Shown: positions 58,374 through 64,000 of the stretch, one piece after another
Position numbering within the stretch: the first letter of the stretch is position 1
Layout of the letters: each line of letters opens with the position of its first letter
Source: CAYSCX01 sp964429575
Lineage (GTDB): Bacteria; Desulfobacterota; Binatia; Binatales; Binataceae
Assembly (NCBI GenBank): GCA_964429575.1
Contig: CAYSCX010000004.1
Location: forward strand, 62,001-126,000
Length of the DNA: 64,000 nt
Direction: 5' to 3'
Notes under the pieces: generated by a model
Databases searched by the model: none
Told to the model about the DNA's origin: nothing
Seen by the model: only the letters and a program-made list of their open reading frames with translations
Program-made: the position numbers and the translations under genes

Positions 58374-58681
58374 GACGCCGGGGAGGAACGCTGATCCCGG
58401 TCGCGCTTTTGGCCGCGATGGCCTCGGCGTGCGCGCTCAGCAGAGGCCACACTCAGGAATGGGTTGGTCGCAGCGCATCTGAACTCGTCGCGTCTCAGGG
58501 CATGCCGGAGCGCGAAATGACCGCACCCTCAGGTGCCAAGGTTTACGTCTATCCACAGAAAAACCTTGAAGGCGCTGCGCTCTGTCACCGCGAATACTAC
58601 ATTCGAGGCAGTCAAGTAGTCGGATACGCTGCTCACGGTTTCGCGTTGAATTGCAGCGGTTCAGCGGGCGAGACGCGGTGA
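58370..58681 (+). CDS. Small lipoprotein on the phage element
   Basis: 103 residues from ATG 58370. MRRRGGTLIPVALLAAMASA followed by CALS gives a signal peptide with lipobox ASAC. The mature part has EWVGRSASELVASQGMPERE, KVYVYPQKN and LCHREYYIRGSQVVGYAAHG, like the small beta-rich SmpA/BamE-like domains. A lipoprotein encoded in a prophage moron may modify the host envelope (for example superinfection exclusion), but that is inference from location. Confidence 0.7.
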   Translation: MRRRGGTLIPVALLAAMASACALSRGHTQEWVGRSASELVASQGMPEREMTAPSGAKVYVYPQKNLEGAALCHREYYIRGSQVVGYAAHGFALNCSGSAGETR

Positions 58682-58755
58682 AGGAAGATCATCCGAAATG
58701 TGTAATCGGACCGCGGCGACTGGGAGTTTAGCTTGACGGCCTCCGAATAGTTTCG

Positions 58756-59505
58756 ATGAATAGCGGTTTCGTCAAGGCGGCATTCATCGCGACGATCGCC
58801 GTGCTCGCGGCGCCGTCCGCTCGCGTTGGATTCGTGCGAGCCGAACCCCCGCGCCTTTCGAGCTCCCAGTCAGAGCCACCATCGCTGCAAGCTGCACCGC
58901 CCGTTGGGGCACGGGCGCCGTCAGCCGAGACTTCGCCCGCACGAAATCCTGACAGTTCAGTGCCAGCCGAGCATAGCGAAGCGACTCTCGAAATTCCGTT
59001 GCCCGAAGTGTTTCGCGGCTGTTGGGCGGCGGAAGTCAAATCGCTCGACTCTGTAGAGACGGTGTCGCACTGGCGAGGCGGAATGCCGGAGTGGGTAATA
59101 CGGGGGACGTGGAACAATAAGGTCTATACGTTCTGCTATTCGCAGATTGGCTCGGAAATGGCCCTCCGCTTCGCCAGAGCTGAATCGATAGATCGTTTCG
59201 GACAACCGGGGCATGCGGTTCCAGGCTTTTATGAGGACGGCGTCACCTACCAAACCAAGGCAGTCTCCAGCGACGGACCGAACAGTGCGACCATTCGTGT
59301 CACGATGAGCTCCGTCCGACACACCTGGCTCGGGAGCTATTACGACGATTCGGTGACCACCATGGGGTGCAGCATCGACCCGGACGGCGTCATGCGCGTG
59401 TCCGCAACCGTCGAGGAAACGCCGGCACCAGGATGGGCGGGCTGGCAAGCTCCGGGTTGGCGGGTCGGCTGGCATGCAGAGTTCCATCAAACCTCGGCGC
59501 CGTAA
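58756..59505 (+). CDS. Exported hypothetical protein
   Basis: 249 residues. Signal peptide (AFIATIAVLAAPSARVGFVR), a Pro/Ser-rich low-complexity linker (about residues 30-75), then a domain with EVFRGCWAAEVKSLDSV, GTWNNKVYTFCYSQIGSEM and WLGSYYDDSVTTMGCSID, containing four cysteines that could form two disulfides. Unknown family. It follows the lipoprotein by 74 bp. Confidence 0.65.
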   Translation: MNSGFVKAAFIATIAVLAAPSARVGFVRAEPPRLSSSQSEPPSLQAAPPVGARAPSAETSPARNPDSSVPAEHSEATLEIPLPEVFRGCWAAEVKSLDSVETVSHWRGGMPEWVIRGTWNNKVYTFCYSQIGSEMALRFARAESIDRFGQPGHAVPGFYEDGVTYQTKAVSSDGPNSATIRVTMSSVRHTWLGSYYDDSVTTMGCSIDPDGVMRVSATVEETPAPGWAGWQAPGWRVGWHAEFHQTSAP

Positions 59506-59650
59506 CGATGTGGATTCCGACGGACGGTTCTCCTCTAAAGCGCCGAACTCGAACTCTACCAAGCCCAGCGAAGCAAAGCGCAACCCTGACTGCCATCCAG
59601 TCTCCGCAGCACGCCTATCTCTAACGACCTGTGTTCGATGAGGCGCGCGG

Positions 59651-60325
59651 GTGTCTAATCTCCTACCAGGCGAGTTTCTCTACCTCGACGAAAGCGGTGA
59701 CCTGGGCGGTTCACCTAACAGCACTCCTGTATTTGTCGTCGCGATCCTGCATCTTCGTGGCCGGCATGTCCTCTCACGGGTGATCAAGCGTGCCAGACGG
59801 AAGGTGCTGGGTCGCCGCACATCGAAAAGCGAGCTGAAATGGTCGAACAGTAACGATGCCTTACGACGTCGCGTGATTGGCGAGATTGGTAGGGAGCGCG
59901 CGCAAGTTGTTGGCGTCTCAGCCGCTGTCATCCAGAAGAGCTGGATCGATGCGCGCCTGGCTAGCCGCCGCGAGGAGATTCGTTACAACTACGCCGTGCG
60001 CTTTGCGATGGAGAAGGGTGGACTGTTCGACGAGTCGGCGGAGGGCAAACGCATCCTGCTTACCATCGACGCCCGAAATCGCCGAGCCACGTCGAGGCTC
60101 AGAGAATATATCGAACTATTCATGGAGAACGGCGATCTTCGATGCTCGGTCCAGATCGACGCGGCAGACTCCGCTCATCTCCCACAGCTTCAAGCGACCG
60201 ACTTTGTCGCGGGGTCGATCTACGCAGCCTACGCCCACGGCCAATGGTCGTACCTCAACCAACTCCGCTCCGCCGGGATCGATGTGAAACTCCGTGTCCC
60301 GAAAAAGATAAAGCCGGCACCCTGA
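59651..60325 (+). CDS. DUF3800-family protein
   Basis: 224 residues. The family signature is YLDESGDLGG near residue 11 and a C-terminal QATDFVAGSIYAAYAHGQW, with an intervening ILLTIDARNRRATSRLREYI. The conserved Asp/Glu residues have been compared with RNase H-like nuclease folds, and the family is common on mobile elements and near defence genes; enzymatic activity is unproven. GTG start at 59651. Last gene of the plus-strand cargo block, converging with the large-terminase gene. Confidence 0.85.
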   Translation: MSNLLPGEFLYLDESGDLGGSPNSTPVFVVAILHLRGRHVLSRVIKRARRKVLGRRTSKSELKWSNSNDALRRRVIGEIGRERAQVVGVSAAVIQKSWIDARLASRREEIRYNYAVRFAMEKGGLFDESAEGKRILLTIDARNRRATSRLREYIELFMENGDLRCSVQIDAADSAHLPQLQATDFVAGSIYAAYAHGQWSYLNQLRSAGIDVKLRVPKKIKPAP

Positions 60326-60460
60326 GACCTCATGTAGCGCCTGCATCCGCAGACGAGGGAACTCAGGACTTACGCCAGCCAAGAGAAAGCCTATCGCAGG
60401 GGGGAGAGGGAGGCAATCCCGCTGGGTAGCCCCCTGGGGGGATAGGGTGAAAACCTGCGA

Positions 60461-62008
60461 CTACCAGGAGCACGCGAGCGAGCAGAACTTGAGCCCGCGC
60501 GACTGATAGATTTGGCCGCCATTGGGCTCGGGAAGCGGCTTCAGGCACTTACGGCACTTGCCGGTGTAATCGACTATGCTTCCGATGCGCTCCAAGTCGC
60601 GCCGATAGTACTCCTCCGTCCACGACACATTCTGGCCGCCCGTCACGGCGCCAAGCGCGGCCTGCGCGAGCGCGACAACGACATCGATCTTATGCGACGC
60701 CTTCTCCTTGGCGATGCGCCATCCCCGTGACGTCTCGATCGCGACGGAGCGTGAGATCGCGAGTCGTATTTCGTCATCGGGATAGGCAACGATGTTGCGG
60801 CCCTTGATCAGCTCGTAGAGATTCGTACTCGCCTCGGTGAGATTCGGAACGGACTGCGCGAACTCGTTCATCGGAACACCGGCTGCTCGAAGCCGCTGCG
60901 CCGACGCTTGCATCTGATACGGATCGAATTTCACTTCGCGAACGTTGTAGCGCGACCGGAGTTCTAGCAGGGTCGCCTCGATCGTTTGCTCGAAATCAAT
61001 CGGATCGTTCGGCGACGGCTGAAATATCCGGTGCCAGACAAGACGGACTCGCTTCGCGTCGCGGTCGAAAGTGCACGCGACGATCGCGGTGCTGTCGCGC
61101 TTCACACTGGCATCGAGACCAAGCCACACGGATAGGCGAGGATCGGCTAAGATTGGGTGCGCGTCGGCATCGACACAGGCATCCCACCACTCCATGTCAA
61201 CGAAGCTAGACTCCGAAGTGACCCACCGGTTTTCGATCATGCGCAGAAACGCGTTGGGCCGGAGCTGTGCGCGCATTTGGTCGATCCACTCCGGGGTCTG
61301 CCAAGGCGCGACCGGCTCATGCGACCAGTACATCAGCAGGTCGCGCTGACGATAGAGCGCCGGCGCGATCTCCTCGCCTTGCAGCCCGCGCTTGTACAGC
61401 GAATCGAGCAACTCCGATTCGCCGGCGAATCCGGCGTAAGTTACGGTTAGTCGCACGCTCACCTTGCGCGTCGGAACAACGATCATCTCATCCCATAGTC
61501 GTCGGGATCGTTCCGAGGTGTAGGCCCACAACTCGTCGAACACGGTGATGGTTGGATTGGCGCCCGCTGCGGACGCATACTCGGATGCGATTGCTGTGAT
61601 CGTGGCCCCCGTCGAAAGGAACTCGATCTTGTTCGCAGTCGTCTTTGCTGAACCGCTGAGTAGCGGCGATGCTTCGATGATCCGGCACGCGGCCTGAAAC
61701 ACGCGGCCTTGGGCTTGGTCAAAATCGTTCGCGACGCAGTAGCCCTCCGCGTAGGGTCCGCCGAGGCAGACAATCACATAGATCATCACCATCGCCGCGA
61801 GCGTGGTTTTGCCGCTCTTCTTCGATGCTGAGAAAATGATCTCAGGAAACGGCAGACGTCCCCCACGATCAGGCGTGAACGCCGCCCGCAAGAACCGCTC
61901 CTCTGCGGGGTAGAGCTGGAAGTGCTCGCCGGTCTCGGGATTGATGAGCACTTCGCGGATGAAGGCGACTGGGTCGCGGCGCCACTGCGTGAGCTTCTGC
62001 GTCGTCAT
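60461..62008 (-). CDS. terL: Phage terminase large subunit with a C-terminal zinc-finger-like tail
   Basis: 515 residues from ATG 62008. ATPase domain: a Walker A-like IIFSASKKSGKTTLAAMVMI (about residues 65-80), Walker B ITVFDELWAYT (about 165). Nuclease: WLGLDASVKRDSTAIVACTF (catalytic Asp near 312) and DVVVALAQAALGAV near the C-terminus. The last 35 residues have CRKCLKPLPEPNGGQIYQSR and FCSLACSW, a CxxC...CxxxC pattern not normally part of TerL and probably a zinc knuckle. It overlaps the upstream small gene by 4 bp. Confidence 0.92.
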   Translation of the reverse strand: MTTQKLTQWRRDPVAFIREVLINPETGEHFQLYPAEERFLRAAFTPDRGGRLPFPEIIFSASKKSGKTTLAAMVMIYVIVCLGGPYAEGYCVANDFDQAQGRVFQAACRIIEASPLLSGSAKTTANKIEFLSTGATITAIASEYASAAGANPTITVFDELWAYTSERSRRLWDEMIVVPTRKVSVRLTVTYAGFAGESELLDSLYKRGLQGEEIAPALYRQRDLLMYWSHEPVAPWQTPEWIDQMRAQLRPNAFLRMIENRWVTSESSFVDMEWWDACVDADAHPILADPRLSVWLGLDASVKRDSTAIVACTFDRDAKRVRLVWHRIFQPSPNDPIDFEQTIEATLLELRSRYNVREVKFDPYQMQASAQRLRAAGVPMNEFAQSVPNLTEASTNLYELIKGRNIVAYPDDEIRLAISRSVAIETSRGWRIAKEKASHKIDVVVALAQAALGAVTGGQNVSWTEEYYRRDLERIGSIVDYTGKCRKCLKPLPEPNGGQIYQSRGLKFCSLACSW

Positions 62009-62184
62009 TCGAGTCCCCCTCGCCGCACCACCCACTCTCGCTCGTGAGCGTCCTCAAAGATTCGCTTCAACGCGAGTCGCGTCTCTGGATGAAATCGCGC
62101 GTGCGCGGAGTTCGTTGAAGGTGCCGATGGAAATGGCAATATCCGTGGGCACTGGTCACGCTGCGGAATGTGGAATTCGGTCAT
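62005..62184 (-). CDS. Small hypothetical phage protein upstream of terL
   Basis: 59 residues from ATG 62184: MTEFHIPQRDQCPRILPFPS, ETRLALKRIFEDAHEREWVV. It overlaps terL by 4 bp (ATGA) and the preceding gene by 29 bp. Translational coupling supports it. Unknown function. Confidence 0.5.
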   Translation of the reverse strand: MTEFHIPQRDQCPRILPFPSAPSTNSAHARFHPETRLALKRIFEDAHEREWVVRRGGLE

Positions 62185-62560
62185 CAAGCTCCTGATGTGT
62201 GTCGAAGAATTCAATCAGGAACGCAAGGTTACATAATGCATGTTTCAAGTGACTCAGCCCTGACTCGGGATCGTTATCCTCACCGTTCCACCAATCATTC
62301 AGGTGCCGACGGGCTGCCCCGTACACACGACCCCACGTAATTCCTTGCTCCCAATCACGGTCCTCGTACTTGCGCGCACCAAAAGTCAGAATCTCGGCAA
62401 GGGCCTTCTCTGCGCTGGGGGGAATCAAATCGAACCGTAACTTTTCGGTGTCATCCTTGCGGCCTGCGAGGGTCGTCCCGCCACTTTCGTGCCGCCGTCG
62501 GCGGTTGCGAACCGCGCCACGTCGAACCCGAGGAGCGGTACTCGACGCTGCCCTGCTCAT
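62156..62560 (-). CDS. dATP/dGTP diphosphohydrolase-like protein (MazZ-related)
   Basis: 134 residues. From about residue 35 the family pattern is clear: KDDTEKLRFDLIPPSAEKAL, FGARKYEDRDWEQGITWGRV, RRHLNDWWNGEDNDPESGLS and HALCNLAFLIEFFDT, with the Glu/Asp/His cluster of a MazG/all-alpha NTP pyrophosphohydrolase. Family members hydrolyse dATP/dGTP to the monophosphates; in some phages this supports genomes with 2-aminoadenine. The N-terminal 34 residues are basic. No purZ or datZ partner is visible in this window, so nucleotide-pool control is the conservative role. Confidence 0.8.
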   Translation of the reverse strand: MSRAASSTAPRVRRGAVRNRRRRHESGGTTLAGRKDDTEKLRFDLIPPSAEKALAEILTFGARKYEDRDWEQGITWGRVYGAARRHLNDWWNGEDNDPESGLSHLKHALCNLAFLIEFFDTHQELDDRIPHSAA

Positions 62561-62775
62561 GCCGCGATCTCCGTCTCAGTGTTCGCCGACGGCAGCGATT
62601 TGGTTCGCAGCCGTTCCATCGCGCTCCTGAATGCTCTCTTCGCCTCGCGTAGGCACGCACTGCACTGACGCGGCGAATACCGCTCATCGAGAAGATCTCG
62701 CAACTGCCCGGAGTCGCGCGGTACATGCCGACAGATGCCTTCGAACCAGCGCCAACAGAAGTCGTGTAGGGTCAC
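62557..62775 (-). CDS. Small hypothetical phage protein
   Basis: 72 residues from GTG 62775, overlapping the preceding gene by 4 bp and the following by 4 bp. It has TLHDFCWRWFEGICRHVPRD, then DLLDERYSPRQCSACLREAK, with CSAC and other cysteines suggesting a small metal-binding fold. Unknown. Confidence 0.5.
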   Translation of the reverse strand: MTLHDFCWRWFEGICRHVPRDSGQLRDLLDERYSPRQCSACLREAKRAFRSAMERLRTKSLPSANTETEIAA

Positions 62776-63194
62776 GCGAGCCGTCTCCCAGCCTCGTCGC
62801 GCACAAACTCGACGTCGGAGTCGATCGCCTTGATCGCATTGGCCAGCGCGATCGGCTCGGTTGCGCCGTGAACAACGAGTCCGCCATTGATCATGATCCA
62901 GCAGCCGGCACCGCGCCGACTGCTGCGTATCTCGAGCCGATAGGTCCGGCCTTCGTGGCGCAGACCGTGCGGACGGGCGAAGACGCCTCTGCCCTCGCGC
63001 GCGTCGAGTGGCCAATGGTCGGCGCGCTCCGTGCGGGTATCGGCTGCCGCCCTGGTCAACGCCTCAGTTTTGCCGCGCAGCGGCGATTCCTGCCGGTGAA
63101 ACGCCGCGATCTCGCCGCGACCCGGCCTGTACCCCGTATCCGGCGCAACGCCTGTCACGCTACTGGTTTCCGTCGCCGGTGCGCCCATCATCAT
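62772..63194 (-). CDS. Hypothetical phage protein
   Basis: 140 residues from the first of three adjacent ATGs (63194, 63191, 63188). Low-complexity N-terminal half, then a well-formed part with RTYRLEIRSSRRGAGCWIMI and TEPIALANAIKAIDSDVEFV. Overlaps the small terminase by 35 bp and the following gene by 4 bp. Unknown. Confidence 0.55.
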   Translation of the reverse strand: MMMGAPATETSSVTGVAPDTGYRPGRGEIAAFHRQESPLRGKTEALTRAAADTRTERADHWPLDAREGRGVFARPHGLRHEGRTYRLEIRSSRRGAGCWIMINGGLVVHGATEPIALANAIKAIDSDVEFVRDEAGRRLA

Positions 63195-63621
63195 CGGCTC
63201 CCGTCGGCCTATCGATCACCTCAGCGTCCTCGGCCTTTGCCATCGCTGCTGCGAGATCGAGAGCGGCCCTTGTCCCACTGGCTTTGAGCTGCATTCGCGC
63301 CAGTGGCGTCATCCCCAATTCGCGCTCGAACGAGAGCTGTGCCTGGCGCAACTGTCGAAATTCGCTGAGCAGGCGCCGCGGCTCGCCCTTCGCGTTCATG
63401 AATCCATCGGGGGTTTTCGTCAGCTCCGCGAATAGCCGGGCACCCAAGATTTCAAGTTCTGCCCACGCCTTCGCAGCCGGTATGTCGCTCGCCTCCAGCC
63501 ACGGCATCACCGTGCGCAAACGGCGGACGTACCGGCCAACCTTCCGTGCGCGAATTTGCAGAGCGGATGTCGATCGCGCGTAGAGGCTGGTGCGCGCCTG
63601 CTTGATGCCCAACGTGCTCAC
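63160..63621 (-). CDS. terS: Phage terminase small subunit, P27-like
   Basis: 153 residues. RARKVGRYVRRLRTVMPWLE, then DIPAAKAWAELEILGARLFA, EPRRLLSEFRQLRQAQLSFE and RELGMTPLARMQLKASGT fit the P27-type small terminase, with the RELGMTPxAR end characteristic. It would bind the packaging site and regulate TerL. Order HNH-like, TerS, (small genes), TerL is the normal packaging module, though here three or four extra genes lie between TerS and TerL. Confidence 0.8.
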   Translation of the reverse strand: MSTLGIKQARTSLYARSTSALQIRARKVGRYVRRLRTVMPWLEASDIPAAKAWAELEILGARLFAELTKTPDGFMNAKGEPRRLLSEFRQLRQAQLSFERELGMTPLARMQLKASGTRAALDLAAAMAKAEDAEVIDRPTGADDDGRTGDGNQ

Positions 63622-64000
63622 GGACGCAACCCCGACGTGACGTGGTTATGATCGATGCGCCCAGTTCGCGACGCGATCTGAGCACCCGTGATGCTGTCGC
63701 CGCGCGCCTCAGCGACTCTTGCTTGACAAGCAAGCGGTCCGCATGAAGCCGCTGGCCCCCAATGGCTCTGCGTGCGCTGTGTCAGAACTGTGCTAGTCGT
63801 CTCGCCCGACGATCGGACCTGCCGATTCTGCGTTGCTGAACGCGAACGCCGTTTGATTTCGGGGCGCACGCGATTGTACCGCTCGCGGTTTGCTTGGCGA
63901 CACGCATCGCATCTACATCCCCTGTGGTTGTAGCCGTGGAGAGTCCCGTGCCTGAGCGGCTTCGACAGCTCTGCGCGCGACTTCTCCAGGTGGCACGGCT
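63618..64000 (-). CDS. HNH-endonuclease-like phage protein, cut by window edge
   Basis: The frame runs into the right edge. The visible 127 residues start PCHLEKSRAEL (the C-terminal end of an HNH core in many phage HNH proteins), then LRHGTLHGYNHRGCRCDACR and QANRERYNRVRPE, a Cys-rich HGT...GCxCxxCR motif common in small phage DNA-binding proteins. The end is a basic, Ser/Thr-rich tail. It overlaps terS by 4 bp. HNH genes stand next to the small terminase in many phages and help packaging. The catalytic HNH itself is outside the window. Confidence 0.55.
   Translation of the reverse strand, partial: PCHLEKSRAELSKPLRHGTLHGYNHRGCRCDACRQANRERYNRVRPEIKRRSRSATQNRQVRSSGETTSTVLTQRTQSHWGPAASCGPLACQARVAEARGDSITGAQIASRTGRIDHNHVTSGLRP

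Larger units (their letters stand above)
46105..64000. mobile_element. Integrated phage-like element (right end outside window)
   Basis: Bounded on the left by the tRNA-Val(CAC) remnant. It contains integrase, excisionase-like HTH, tape-measure, DnaB-type helicase, replication protein, small and large terminase and an HNH-like gene. Genes are packed with ATGA or GTGA overlaps and many small unknown frames. The layout is unusual: the tape-measure gene sits between integrase and helicase, and packaging genes are at the far right, separated by a reversed cargo block. No portal, capsid or lysis gene is seen in the window. At least 17.9 kb is present. Confidence 0.85.

Noticed and set aside
1..64000. 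CRISPR arrays, rRNA genes, complete tRNA genes
   Set aside because: No regularly spaced repeats, rRNA segments or complete tRNA cloverleaf were seen by eye. Only the tRNA-Val 3' fragment at 46105-46150 is tRNA-like.

Overview
This is a GC-rich bacterial chromosome segment. The cell plan looks Gram-negative-like: lipoboxes and exported proteins, a cyclic beta-1,2-glucan synthase, and anhydro-muropeptide recycling. The left end carries the gene set usually found near a replication origin: yidC, yidD, rnpA and rpmH on the minus strand, divergent from mnmE, mnmG, rsmG, parA and parB on the plus strand, with three parS sites inside that block. No dnaA and no jag are visible. Heavy use of GTG and TTG starts, dense overlapping genes and the orphan Memo/Rieske/NAD-GDH content suggest an uncultured soil or sediment lineage near the former Deltaproteobacteria (for example a Binatota-like group). 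That placement is inference with low confidence.

Region 1-8.2 kb is the origin-proximal block: membrane insertion, RNase P protein, ribosomal protein L34, tRNA wobble-uridine modification, 16S rRNA methylation and chromosome segregation. The rnpA frame appears to enclose rpmH completely, as described in Thermus. Region 8.2-14.5 kb holds a DNA-3-methyladenine glycosylase, two tandem PMT/ArnT-like glycosyltransferases, an ArgA-like acetyltransferase, an Rrf2 regulator and riboflavin synthase. Region 14.7-22.8 kb holds a HAD hydrolase, an alkylsulfatase-like metallo-beta-lactamase-fold enzyme, AnmK and NagA (cell-wall amino-sugar recycling) with a solute-binding protein, a MaoC-type hydratase and a membrane protein. 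Two related copies of a hairpin-ended intergenic element (about 160-185 bp) lie at 8.9 and 19.2 kb.

Region 22.8-35.8 kb contains a 1583-residue NAD-glutamate dehydrogenase, an RlmD-type methyltransferase, a Rieske protein, a Memo-family protein, exported proteins including two tandem CAP-domain paralogues, and a decayed Rieske oxygenase. Region 35.85-44.7 kb is a single gene for a 2948-residue NdvB/ChvB-type cyclic glucan synthase, followed by a small basic protein, an RRM RNA-binding protein and a transposase relic.

From 46.1 kb to the right edge is an integrated phage-like element. Its left junction is a 46-nt copy of the 3' part of a tRNA-Val(CAC) gene, beside a tyrosine integrase whose frame is broken at a run of seven C. 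Going right, the minus strand carries an excisionase-like protein, small proteins, a tail tape-measure protein, a DnaB-type helicase, a replication protein and HTH proteins. A plus-strand cargo block (55.4-60.3 kb) follows, with PRiA4-ORF3-like, zinc-ribbon, HTH, lipoprotein, exported and DUF3800 genes. The far right carries a minus-strand packaging module: an HNH-like gene cut by the window edge, small terminase, a dATP/dGTP diphosphohydrolase-like protein and large terminase. Portal, protease, major capsid and other tail genes are not visible, so the element is either rearranged or its structural genes lie beyond the window. The second tRNA copy should also be there.
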